DNA of 64,000 nucleotides from an uncultured Oscillibacter sp. (lineage in GTDB: Bacteria; Bacillota; Clostridia; Oscillospirales; Oscillospiraceae). A program made the translations under genes and the position numbers. The notes under the pieces are model-generated. The model worked only from the letters and a program-made list of their open reading frames with translations. It did no database searches and was not told the origin of the DNA. Below, piece by piece: positions 25,241-32,568 of this stretch. The stretch's first letter is position 1. Each line of letters opens with the position of its first letter. Location: NCBI GenBank assembly GCA_910578935.1, contig CAJTSM010000014.1, forward strand, positions 6,381 to 70,380, read 5' to 3'.

Positions 25241-25273
25241 AAAAGGCGCGGCATTCAGACTGCCGCGCCTTTA
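25241..25273 (+). terminator. Rho-independent terminator
   Basis: AAGGCGCGGCA and TGCCGCGCCTTT arms around a 7-base loop directly after the phosphorylase stop. Confidence 0.85.
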
Positions 25274-25456
25274 AGATGGAAAGAGGCCTTTTGACAATTA
25301 ATTTTTATAAATAAAATTTCTCTTGAAGAGTGTTATTTTTCCAAAGAGACAGTCGATATTTCAGATGAAAGGAATCGAAACCAGAGCGCTTCCATTGAAC
25401 GGATTCAGGTGCGGGACGCTCAAGACCTGTTGGATTCATGAAATGGAGGAAAGACT

Positions 25457-26032
25457 ATGGTTTCAGCTGCGAGTAATCAGACTTTTCGGCGCGAATGGAT
25501 TGACGTGAAGGGAAATTACGGCCTTGTTAAGCTGGAGTATTTGGACACGTTCCGAAAGACTCTGGAGGCCCAGCAAAAAGAGGCGGCCAAGGATTACAGC
25601 CGCTTTGCGGAGCGAATGAGGGGCGGTGGAACGTCCGTGGAGCTGACCGAAGAGCAGAGGAAGTACCTGGCGGAGCATTTTGATCCCCAAAACATGTCCA
25701 AGACGGAGTATCAGGAGTTCATCGACAAGCTCTGCGAGTTCGGCATTCTGGATGAGGCGGACAAGGAATATGTGGGCTATGGTGTCAAGGGCTGTGCCCT
25801 GGACATGATACCGGTGGGCCGTGTGAGGACCGGAGGGTCGGTCCGCCAAGTCCGGGAGAATCCGATGTCCTATACGGATTCCTTCTCTTCCAGCGGAGGC
25901 AACGTTGCCGGCTGGGCGAGATATCTTTCCGGTATTATGAGCTGGAGCGAGCAGACCAATTCCTGGCAGAGGAAGCCGGAGGCCATCCTGTTTGGGAAGG
26001 TCAAGGACGTCCTGGAGGCAGTTTCCAGATAA
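25457..26032 (+). CDS. Hypothetical protein, soluble, 191 residues
   Basis: The frame begins at an ATG with GGAGGAAAG upstream. The protein has a charged helical N-terminal half ('KLEYLDTFRKTLEAQQKEAAKDYSRFAERMRGG', 'ELTEEQRKYLAEHFDPQNMSKTEYQEFIDKLCEFGILDEADKEYVGYG') and a serine/glycine-rich C-terminal part. There is no signal peptide or membrane helix. The segment 'MSKTEYQEFIDKLCEFGILDEADKEYVG' reads like an EF-hand-like or regulatory helical pair but lacks calcium ligands. I do not recognise the family. The preceding spacer 25274-25456 is AT-rich with a TTGACA at 25291 but no convincing -10. Confidence 0.75.
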   Translation: MVSAASNQTFRREWIDVKGNYGLVKLEYLDTFRKTLEAQQKEAAKDYSRFAERMRGGGTSVELTEEQRKYLAEHFDPQNMSKTEYQEFIDKLCEFGILDEADKEYVGYGVKGCALDMIPVGRVRTGGSVRQVRENPMSYTDSFSSSGGNVAGWARYLSGIMSWSEQTNSWQRKPEAILFGKVKDVLEAVSR

Positions 26033-26085
26033 AAAAACAGCCGAGAGGCGATACCGCCGGAGCGGCTGCAAAAGGAGGGTGGACA

Positions 26086-26316
26086 ATGATTTCAGCGGCA
26101 AAGGGCCCGGGATGGCCCAACGCGCCCCGGCCCTCCTCCTTCTCCGGAATGGGGAATACGGCCCTGATGGAGAAATTCATGGAGGAGTTCCGGAAAGCCC
26201 AGGCCAAGGCCTGTAAGCGGGATGTAGAGGAGATCAAGCGGGCCGGAATGTCGGACCGGCTGGCCGGGAAAGAGAACGAGGCCCGGAGGGAAGAAGACGG
26301 TAAATTTACGTTCTGA
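26086..26316 (+). CDS. Hypothetical small protein, 76 residues
   Basis: It starts after AAAGGAGGGTGGACA and is very charged: 'ALMEKFMEEFRKAQAKACKRDVEEIKRAGMSDRLAGKENEARREEDGKFTF'. The first 25 residues are proline/serine-rich. There is no signal sequence, membrane segment or known motif. It follows the 191-residue unknown by 53 bases and shares its terminator, so the two probably work together. Confidence 0.7.
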   Translation: MISAAKGPGWPNAPRPSSFSGMGNTALMEKFMEEFRKAQAKACKRDVEEIKRAGMSDRLAGKENEARREEDGKFTF

Positions 26317-26326
26317 ACTATCCATA

Positions 26327-26359
26327 AAACAGCGGACCGCCGTCGGCGGTCCGCTGTTT
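26327..26359. terminator. Bidirectional terminator
   Basis: AAACAGCGGACCGCC (26327-26341) pairs perfectly with GGCGGTCCGCTGTTT (26345-26359). It lies between the hypothetical pair and the convergent copper ATPase gene. Confidence 0.85.
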
Positions 26360-26364
26360 CCCTC

Positions 26365-26574
26365 TCACTGGATGCCCAGCACCTTGTAATCCTGGTCCTC
26401 CACAGCCTTTTTCAGGGCTTCATCCGCAAGCTGTGCGGAGAGGGTGACAACTGCCGTGCCGCTCTCGTGGCTGACATTGGCGGCGCTGACTTCCGGCAGG
26501 GCCTCCAGGGCTTTTTTCACCCGGGCTTCGCAGTGGCCGCACATCATGCCTTCAATTTTCATTGTTTTCTCCAT
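26365..26574 (-). CDS. copZ: CopZ-like copper chaperone domain with its own ribosome site (possible internal start)
   Basis: Within the copA frame, an ATG at 26574 is preceded by a strong GAGGAGGTAACAACC, just as a separate copZ gene would have. From it a complete 69-residue HMA protein (MEKTMKIEGMMCGHCEARV...) can be made. One base out of frame, a TGA overlaps the ribosome site (TTCTGAGGAGG), where a normal copA stop would fall. So either a recent fusion has kept the old signals or both fused and free forms are produced. Confidence 0.55.
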   Translation of the reverse strand: MEKTMKIEGMMCGHCEARVKKALEALPEVSAANVSHESGTAVVTLSAQLADEALKKAVEDQDYKVLGIQ

Positions 26575-28887
26575 GGTTGTTACCTCCTCAGAATGTTTGG
26601 AATGTTTGGATTTCAGTGGCTTATCTTTTTTCGCGTCCCGCAGATTGAACAGGTTCAGCCGCAGGGCGTTGGAAACTACGCAGAAGCTGGAGAGGCTCAT
26701 GGCCGCCGCGCCGAACATGGGGTTCAGCGTCAGGCCCAGGGGGATGAACAGCCCCGCCGCCAGGGGGATGCCGATGGTGTTGTAGAAGAAAGCCCAGAAC
26801 AAGTTCTCATGGATGTTCCGCAGGGTGGCGCGGCTGAGCCGGATGGCGGCGGGTACATCGGAGAGGCGGCTTTTCATCAGCACCACATCCGCCGCATCGA
26901 TGGCCACGTCCGCTCCCGCGCCAATGGCAATCCCTGTATCCGCCCGGGTCAGGGCGGGGGCGTCGTTAATGCCGTCCCCCACCATGGCGACCCGGCCCTG
27001 TTCTTTAAGCCGCCGGATCACGTTCTCCTTTCCGTCGGGCAGAACCCCCGCAATGACCTCATCCACCCCGGCCTGCTTTCCGATGGCCTGGGCGGTTCGC
27101 TGGTTGTCGCCAGTGAGCATAACCACTCGAATTCCCATGTTTTGAAGTTCTTTCACAGCCTGGGGACTGTCCTCCTTGATGACGTCCGCCACAGCGGCGA
27201 CGCCCAGCAGTTTCCCGTCCCGGCTGAAAAACAGGGGGGTCTTGCCCTGACCGGCCAAGACTTCAGCCTTGGCCTGGAAGTCCTGGGGGACAGCGGCTTG
27301 GGTGCGGATAAAACTGAGATTTCCGCCGCTGAGGGCCTCACCGTCCAGGCGGGCGGTGAGGCCATTCCCCGGCAGAGCCTGGAAGTCCGTGACCTCTTCC
27401 GCCGGAATGCCTTCCTCCTCCGCCCTTTGGAGGATGGCCTTTGCCAGAGGATGCTCGCTCCTCTGCTCCAGAGCCCGGGCCAGGCGAAGCAGCTCCGTTT
27501 CCGTGAGTTCTCCGTTCGGGAGAAGGTCCGTCACCTTGGGTTCTCCTTGCGTGATGGTGCCCGTCTTGTCCAGGGCCACAATCTCCGTCCGGCCCGCGGC
27601 CTCCAGGGAGGCGGCGGTTTTGAAGAGGATGCCGTTTTTGGCTCCCATGCCGTTGCCCACCATAATGGCCACCGGGGTGGCCAGTCCCAAGGCGCAGGGA
27701 CAGGAGATGACCAGCACGGAGATGCCCCGGGCCAGGGCGAAGCCCACGGTTTGCCCCAGGAGCAGCCAGACGGCCGTCGTAATTAAGGCGATGGCGATTA
27801 CCGCCGGGACGAAGACGCCGGACACCCTGTCGGCGATTTTGGCGATGGGGGCTTTTGTAGCCGCCGCGTCGCTGACCATCTGAATGATCTGGGAGAGGGT
27901 GGTGTCCTCCCCCACCCGGGTGGCCCGGCACTTGAGGAAGCCGGATTGGTTCACCGTGGCGGCGGACACGCCGTCTCCAGGGGCTTTATCCACAGGGATG
28001 CTCTCTCCGGTGAGGGCAGACTCATTTACGGCGCTGGTCCCCTCCACCACGATCCCGTCCACCGGGATGTTCTCCCCGGGCCGGACCAGGAAGACGTCGT
28101 CCTTCTGTACCTGCTCGATGGGAACGGTGACCTCCCGGCCTTCCCGCTCCAGTACGGCGGTCTTAGGGGCCAGTTTCATGAGACTTTTCAGCGCGTCGGT
28201 GGTCCGGCCCTTGGACCGGGCTTCCAGCATCTTGCCCACGGTAATGAGGGTCAGGATCATGGCGGCGGACTCGAAGTAGAACTCCATCATGTAGTCCATT
28301 ACCGCCCCCATGTCCCCCCGCACCTGAGCGTCCGTCATGGCAAAGAGGGCGTAGGTACTGTAAATGAAGGCGGCGGAGGCCCCCAGGGCCACTAGGGTGT
28401 CCATGTTTGGGGCCCGGTGCCAGAGGCTCTTGAAGCCGCTGATGAAGAATTTTTGGTTGATGACCATGACGGCCGCCGTCAGAAGGAGCTGAATCAGGCC
28501 CATGGCAATGTGGTTTCCGTGGAGAAAATGGGGGACGGGCCAAGACCACATCATGTGGCCCATGGAGAAGTACATGAGCACCGCCAGGAAGATCAGGGAG
28601 GACCATAGCCGCTTTTTCAGAAGCGGAGTTTCATGGTCCGCCAGGGCCTCCTCCGGGCCGGCGGCAGCGGAAGCGACGGCCCTTTCCGCTCCCTTTTTGG
28701 ACGCGCCGTAACCCGCGCTCTCCACGGCGGCGATGATCTCCGCCGCCGGGGCGCTGCCCTCCACGCCCATGGAGTTAGTCAAGAGGCTTACGGAGCAGGA
28801 GGTGACTCCCGGCACCTTGCCCACGGCCTTTTCCACCCGGGCGGAGCAGGCGGCGCAGCTCATGCCGGTGACGTTGTATTGTTCCAT
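26365..28887 (-). CDS. copA: Copper-exporting P1B-type ATPase with an extra C-terminal metal-binding domain
   Basis: An 840-residue membrane ATPase that pumps Cu(I) out of the cell. It has an N-terminal heavy-metal domain with GMSCAACSARVEK, eight predicted helices with the metal site SCPCALGLATP near residue 394, phosphorylation motif DKTGTITQGEP near 437, SEHPLAKA, and hinge 'GDGINDAPALTRAD'. After the last helix comes a basic linker and a second heavy-metal domain (from residue 772, 'GMMCGHCEARVKK'). That domain looks like the copper chaperone CopZ joined in frame. It sits downstream of csoR with a 13-base gap, forming a copper-responsive operon. Confidence 0.95.
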   Translation of the reverse strand: MEQYNVTGMSCAACSARVEKAVGKVPGVTSCSVSLLTNSMGVEGSAPAAEIIAAVESAGYGASKKGAERAVASAAAGPEEALADHETPLLKKRLWSSLIFLAVLMYFSMGHMMWSWPVPHFLHGNHIAMGLIQLLLTAAVMVINQKFFISGFKSLWHRAPNMDTLVALGASAAFIYSTYALFAMTDAQVRGDMGAVMDYMMEFYFESAAMILTLITVGKMLEARSKGRTTDALKSLMKLAPKTAVLEREGREVTVPIEQVQKDDVFLVRPGENIPVDGIVVEGTSAVNESALTGESIPVDKAPGDGVSAATVNQSGFLKCRATRVGEDTTLSQIIQMVSDAAATKAPIAKIADRVSGVFVPAVIAIALITTAVWLLLGQTVGFALARGISVLVISCPCALGLATPVAIMVGNGMGAKNGILFKTAASLEAAGRTEIVALDKTGTITQGEPKVTDLLPNGELTETELLRLARALEQRSEHPLAKAILQRAEEEGIPAEEVTDFQALPGNGLTARLDGEALSGGNLSFIRTQAAVPQDFQAKAEVLAGQGKTPLFFSRDGKLLGVAAVADVIKEDSPQAVKELQNMGIRVVMLTGDNQRTAQAIGKQAGVDEVIAGVLPDGKENVIRRLKEQGRVAMVGDGINDAPALTRADTGIAIGAGADVAIDAADVVLMKSRLSDVPAAIRLSRATLRNIHENLFWAFFYNTIGIPLAAGLFIPLGLTLNPMFGAAAMSLSSFCVVSNALRLNLFNLRDAKKDKPLKSKHSKHSEEVTTMEKTMKIEGMMCGHCEARVKKALEALPEVSAANVSHESGTAVVTLSAQLADEALKKAVEDQDYKVLGIQ

Positions 28888-28900
28888 AAGGGGACCTCCT

Positions 28901-29197
28901 TTATTTCATCAGCTTTTGGAGGGTGCACAGCAGCTCCTCCACCGTCTCGTCCTTTCCCTCCCGGATGTCCCGGGTGACGCAGGTGCGGATGTGCTCGCTG
29001 AGCAGCTCCTTGGCAAAAGCGTTCAGCGCCGCATTGGCGGCGGCCACCTGGGCCAGGATGTCAGGACAGTAGGCGCTGCGTTCCACCATGCCCCGGATGC
29101 CCCGGATTTGGCCCTCCACCCGGTTCAGGCGGTGGATGAGCCGCTTGACCTCTTCTTCGGAGCGCTCTTTGGTTTTGCGGCAGTCACAGGTTTCCAT
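28901..29197 (-). CDS. csoR: CsoR-family copper-sensing repressor
   Basis: A 98-residue all-helical DNA-binding repressor released from DNA by Cu(I). The conserved C-H-C copper set is visible: the cysteine of 'SAYCPDIL', and the histidine and cysteine of 'SEHIRTCV'. 'RLIHRLNRVEGQIRGIRGMVE' is the typical helix 1. The start at 29197 has AAAGGAGG; an upstream in-frame ATG would begin inside the operator. The N-terminus also carries a CDC pair. It is the first gene of the csoR-copA operon. Confidence 0.93.
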   Translation of the reverse strand: METCDCRKTKERSEEEVKRLIHRLNRVEGQIRGIRGMVERSAYCPDILAQVAAANAALNAFAKELLSEHIRTCVTRDIREGKDETVEELLCTLQKLMK

Positions 29198-29219
29198 GGC
29201 GGACGCCTCCTTTGCAAAG

Positions 29220-29269
29220 ATACCCCTGAGGGGTATTTTAAATATATACCCCCTATGGGTATCTGTCAA
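29220..29269 (-). promoter_or_regulatory. csoR promoter with two CsoR operator sites
   Basis: On the minus strand TTGACA (29264-29269), a 17-base spacer and TATATT form a near-ideal promoter. ATACCCCCTATGGGTAT (29246-29262) fills the spacer and ATACCCCTGAGGGGTAT (29220-29236) lies just downstream. Both are 17-base palindromes of the known CsoR type (ATACCC...GGGTAT), spaced by 26 bases centre to centre. Confidence 0.85.
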
Positions 29270-29290
29270 GTCCTAATTTTAACAAAAGAC

Positions 29291-29333
29291 AAAAAACCCG
29301 GCACAGGGATCTTTCCCCCAAGCCGGGCTTTTA
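29291..29333 (-). terminator. Terminator of the hexapeptide transferase gene
   Basis: On the minus strand AAAAGCCCGGC...GCCGGGTTTT with a GA-rich loop and a following TTTTTTG run. Confidence 0.75.
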
Positions 29334-29345
29334 TAGGAATCTGCT

Positions 29346-30008
29346 TCAGTCACGCTGAACAATATTCCCGGGTCCCTTGAAAATACTGTCCGGCGGGACG
29401 GTTCCCCGGACGGAGGACAGGGGATAGACGCTGGCGTTCCGCCCCAGGATGGAACCGGGGTTCAGCACGCTGTTGCAGCCCACTTCCACGTGGTCCCCCA
29501 GAATCGCGCCGAATTTCTTCCGTCCTGTCTCCAGCCGTTCCCTGCCGTTCCGCACCGCCACCAGGGTCTTGTCGGACTTGACGTTGGAGGTGATGGAACC
29601 GGCGCCCATGTGGCTCTTGAAGCCCAGGATCGAGTCCCCTACATAATTGTAGTGCGGGGTCTGAACGCTGTCAAAGAGGATGACGTTTTTCAGTTCCACA
29701 GAATTGCCCACCACACAGCCCGCGCCCACCAGGGCGGAGCCCCGGATGAAGGCGCAGTGCCGGACTTCCGTTTCCGGGCCAATGATGCAGGGCGCGCCCA
29801 GAAAGGCCGTGGGGGCCAGGCCGGCGGTTTTATGGACCCAAACGCCGGGGGAGCGCTCCTCATATTCCGCCGGGTCCAGGGCGGAGCCGAGTTGTAAAAT
29901 CAGGTCCTTAATGCCGTCCAGAGCTTCCCAAGGGTATTGGAATCCGGCGAGGTAATCTCCCGCCAGGGTGTGGGACAGGTCCAGCAGGGCCGTAGTGGTC
30001 AGATTCAT
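29346..30008 (-). CDS. Left-handed beta-helix (hexapeptide) transferase family protein
   Basis: About 220 residues. The core shows the hexapeptide repeat rhythm ('APTAFLGAPCIIGPETEVRHCAFIRGSALVGAGCVVGNSVELKNVILFDSV', 'VAVRNGRERLETGRKKFGAILGDHVEVGCNSVLNPGSILGRNASVYPLSSV'), like the C-terminal acyltransferase part of GlmU-type nucleotidyltransferases. There is no N-terminal pyrophosphorylase domain. The ATG at 30008 has AGGAGG upstream; a longer frame reaching 30284 overlaps the pdaA gene and is not coding. It probably modifies a sugar nucleotide; the donor and acceptor are unknown. Confidence 0.85.
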   Translation of the reverse strand: MNLTTTALLDLSHTLAGDYLAGFQYPWEALDGIKDLILQLGSALDPAEYEERSPGVWVHKTAGLAPTAFLGAPCIIGPETEVRHCAFIRGSALVGAGCVVGNSVELKNVILFDSVQTPHYNYVGDSILGFKSHMGAGSITSNVKSDKTLVAVRNGRERLETGRKKFGAILGDHVEVGCNSVLNPGSILGRNASVYPLSSVRGTVPPDSIFKGPGNIVQRD

Positions 30009-30087
30009 AACGCGCCTCCTGTTTTCGCCGCGAAAGAGCGGCGGTCTGGCATCATTATATACCAGTTTTCCAGGACTTGCAAGGGGG

Positions 30088-30894
30088 TCAGACTTCCGGC
30101 AGTTCCTCCAGGGAGGCAAACTGATAACCCAGATTCTCCCACTTGGTGAGAAGCTCGTCCAGAATGTCCGCGTTGGTTTTGGATGTGGAATGGAGAAGAA
30201 CAATCGCGCCGTCGTGAATGCGGGGGAGGAGCTTGGCATAGGCCTGCTCCGCCGTGGGCTGGTTATCCACGTACCAGTCCACATAGGCCAGGCTCCAGAA
30301 TACCGTCTTATAGCCCAGGGCCTGAGCTTGTTTCAGGTTTTCCCGGCTGTACTTCCCTTGAGGCGGGCGGTAGAAATGAGGAAGTTCCTGTCCGGTGGTT
30401 TCTTTATAGAGTTCCGCCAGGCTGTCCAGTTCCTTCTGGAAGGCCGCTTGGTCTGAAATAGCGGACATATCCGGGTGGTGGAAGGTGTGGTTGCCCACGA
30501 TATGCCCTTCATCCGCCATGCGGCGGATGAGATCGGGGGCGGTTTCAATCATATTGCCCACCACGAAAAAGGCCGCCGGGGCGTTGTGCTTTTTCAGGGC
30601 GTCTAAGATTTGTTCCGTATAGCCGTTTTCATAGCCGCAGTCGAAGGTCAGGTAAATCACCTTCCGGGATGTGTCTCCCAGAAACCAGGCGTCGTACTGG
30701 GCCAGGTCCTCCGCGCTGGCGTTGCCCACGGGGGACTGACCCTCATTGGGAAAAGAGAGTCCCCAGTTGTCGGCGGAGGCGGGGATCACCGCCGGGGCGG
30801 CCGCGGGGAGGGATTTCCCCTGGAGATAGAGCATCCCTGCCAGAAAGAGAAGGGGAAGCATGAGGAGAACGAAGTTTCGCATACGCTGAAGCAT
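30088..30894 (-). CDS. Polysaccharide deacetylase, PdaA-like
   Basis: A 268-residue exported enzyme. An N-terminal hydrophobic segment (about residues 7-24) acts as signal or anchor. The NodB domain has 'YLTFDCGYENGYTEQIL' (catalytic Asp and metal Asp), 'GHIVGNHTFHHPDMS' (metal histidines) and 'FYRPPQGKYSREN', ending with 'GAIVLLHSTSKTNADIL'. This set matches PdaA, which deacetylates MurNAc on the way to muramic-delta-lactam in spore cortex. The organism encodes CwlJ-GerQ in this window, which fits such a role. AGGAGG precedes the ATG. A second in-frame ATG further upstream has no site. Confidence 0.9.
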   Translation of the reverse strand: MLQRMRNFVLLMLPLLFLAGMLYLQGKSLPAAAPAVIPASADNWGLSFPNEGQSPVGNASAEDLAQYDAWFLGDTSRKVIYLTFDCGYENGYTEQILDALKKHNAPAAFFVVGNMIETAPDLIRRMADEGHIVGNHTFHHPDMSAISDQAAFQKELDSLAELYKETTGQELPHFYRPPQGKYSRENLKQAQALGYKTVFWSLAYVDWYVDNQPTAEQAYAKLLPRIHDGAIVLLHSTSKTNADILDELLTKWENLGYQFASLEELPEV

Positions 30895-30906
30895 AGGCAC
30901 CTCCTG

Positions 30907-30936
30907 TTTTTTCCGAATTTTAAATTCGGAAAAAAT
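30907..30936. promoter_or_regulatory. Long AT palindrome just upstream of pdaA-like gene
   Basis: TTTTTTCCGAATTT and AAATTCGGAAAAAA are mirror arms around a 1-2 base centre, ending next to the ribosome site of the deacetylase gene. It could be a bidirectional terminator or an operator. Further on, 30960-30981 forms a GCCGCC/GGCGGC hairpin; the remaining 31000-31078 shows nothing else. Confidence 0.5.
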
Positions 30937-31078
30937 ACATTTGATTTGAGCCGCTTTGCTCGCCGCCGCAGGGCGGCGGCAACCGCAAAGCATGGCTGTA
31001 ATTCGTTCCGCCCTTTGGTTCGGAAGGAATCATGATGTTGTCACAGTTCAGCATATCCGGCGGCGGACGGATTATCGG

Positions 31079-31107
31079 TTGAAAAAATTGACGGAAGATG
31101 TTATATT
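31079..31107 (+). promoter_or_regulatory. Promoter of the endonuclease-exonuclease pair
   Basis: TTGAAA (31079-31084), 17 bases, TATATT (31102-31107). The real start of the endonuclease must then be downstream, at 31145. Confidence 0.6.
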
Positions 31108-31144
31108 TGGAGTGTCGAAATTTTGCGGTTCAAGGAGGATGGGT

Positions 31145-31858
31145 ATGGCGAAGCGGAGAGGCAAAACAACGCGGCAGCTGACGGCAAAGCAGCTGGCGGC
31201 GCTGCTGGTCCTGTGTGCGGTTACGGCGGCGGTTCAGTGGTATCTGCGGCCGGAACCGGTGTCCCTGGAGGACATCCCGGAGTGGAGCGGCGCGGCCTAC
31301 GTGGAGCTGGAGGACAACCAGCCGGGCTTCACCAAAGAGGAGATGACCTTGGAAGTTTTTGAGGACTACAGCGAGTTGGACGGCCTGGGCCGCTGCGGCG
31401 TGGCCTACGCCAATATCTGTCCGGAGCTGATGCCCACGGAAGAGCGGGGAGACATTGGAAATGTAAAACCCACAGGCTGGGTTTCCGCCAAATACGACTG
31501 CGTAGACGGGAAATATCTCTATAACCGCTGCCATCTGATCGGCTTTCAGCTGGCGGGGGAAAATGCCAACGAGAAGAATCTGATCACTGGCACCCGGTAT
31601 TTAAACGTTACTGGAATGCTGCCTTTTGAAAACGACGTGGCGGATTATGTGCAGCGGACGGACAATCACGTCCTCTACCGGGTGACGCCGGTATTCGTAG
31701 GGACGGAACTGGTGGCCCGGGGTGTCCAGATGGAAGCTTATTCCGTGGAAGACGCGGGAGACGGCGTGTGCTTCAATATTTTTGCCTATAATGTTCAGCC
31801 CGGCGTGGTGATTGACTACGCTACCGGAGAGAGCCGGCTGGAGGAGGGCGCGGCATGA
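31145..31858 (+). CDS. DNA/RNA non-specific endonuclease, membrane-anchored or secreted
   Basis: About 237 residues. A basic N-terminus and one hydrophobic segment (LAALLVLCAVTAAVQWYL, residues 19-36) indicate export. The nuclease core has 'YNRCHLIGFQLAGENANEKNLITGTRYLN', the beta-beta-alpha metal motif in the streptococcal EndA/Spd style, with the catalytic histidine in NRCHLIG and the asparagine in the NEKN block. AAGGAGG (31132-31138) is 6 bases before the chosen ATG. Its stop overlaps the following exonuclease start (ATGA), so both are co-translated. Confidence 0.88.
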   Translation: MAKRRGKTTRQLTAKQLAALLVLCAVTAAVQWYLRPEPVSLEDIPEWSGAAYVELEDNQPGFTKEEMTLEVFEDYSELDGLGRCGVAYANICPELMPTEERGDIGNVKPTGWVSAKYDCVDGKYLYNRCHLIGFQLAGENANEKNLITGTRYLNVTGMLPFENDVADYVQRTDNHVLYRVTPVFVGTELVARGVQMEAYSVEDAGDGVCFNIFAYNVQPGVVIDYATGESRLEEGAA

Positions 31859-32529
31859 GGCTGTGGGAATCTTTTGACCGGATCGTGGTGTTTGACACGG
31901 AAACCACTGGTGTTGCGTACAGCCGGGACCGTATTATCGAAATCGGCGCGGTGTCTTTGGAGAATGGGACGGAAACCGGGAGCATGGATCTCTTGATCCG
32001 CCTGCCGGAGGGGAGGCGGCTGGACCCTTTCATCATAAATTTGACCGGCATCACTGAGGAGCGCCTGAAGACTGAGGGCGTGGGGGACCAGGAGGCTGCC
32101 CGGGCCTTTGCGGCTTTGCTGGAAGGGGCGGAGCGGCCTTTGATCGCGGCCTACAACGCCCAGTTTGATTTGAACTTTCTGTTTTATCTGCTTCAGCCCC
32201 AGGGGCTGGCTGGGGTATTGAAAACTCCCCGGTTCCTGGATGCGCTGACGGTGTATCGGGACCGGCGGGATTACCCGCACAAACTGGAACACGCCATCGC
32301 CGCTTATCGTTTGGAAGACCGGGCAGTGAACAGCCACCGGGCGATTGACGACGCCCGGGCGGCGGCGCTGCTGCTGGAAGCTATGGCGGAAGAACGAGAT
32401 GATCTGGAGCGATACATCGATCTTTTCGGCGTGCATCCTAAGTATGGGGTGTCGGGACGGAAGATTTCCTCTGTCACCTACCGGGCCCAGCCTTATGAGC
32501 GGCGAAGGCCGCTGTATGAACTGCCATAA
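31855..32529 (+). CDS. DnaQ-like 3'-5' exonuclease (DEDDh family)
   Basis: A 224-residue protein with the three Exo motifs: 'VVFDTETTG' (Asp and Glu, near residue 12), 'AAYNAQFDLNFL' (Asp, near 100), and 'SHRAIDDARAAALLL' (His and Asp, near 161-166). That set defines the DEDDh group that includes the Pol III proofreading subunit. No polymerase-binding tail is obvious, so it may be a stand-alone nuclease. It is coupled to an exported endonuclease gene, an unusual pairing; together they could degrade nucleic acid, but a shared pathway is inference. Confidence 0.9.
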   Translation: MRLWESFDRIVVFDTETTGVAYSRDRIIEIGAVSLENGTETGSMDLLIRLPEGRRLDPFIINLTGITEERLKTEGVGDQEAARAFAALLEGAERPLIAAYNAQFDLNFLFYLLQPQGLAGVLKTPRFLDALTVYRDRRDYPHKLEHAIAAYRLEDRAVNSHRAIDDARAAALLLEAMAEERDDLERYIDLFGVHPKYGVSGRKISSVTYRAQPYERRRPLYELP

Positions 32530-32530
32530 T

Positions 32531-32560
32531 AAAGCGCCCGGCGGCAGCCGGGCGCTTTTT
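32531..32560 (+). terminator. Rho-independent terminator
   Basis: AAAGCGCCCGGC and GCCGGGCGCTTT with a GGCA loop and a T-run, three bases after the exonuclease stop. It also faces the convergent pyruvate-kinase-like gene. Confidence 0.88.
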
Positions 32561-32568
32561 CTTTGAGG

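Noticed and set aside
29346..30284. A longer form of the hexapeptide transferase starting upstream
   Set aside because: The extra N-terminus overlaps the PdaA-like gene and is not beta-helix-like; an AGGAGG-backed ATG at 30008 fits the family.
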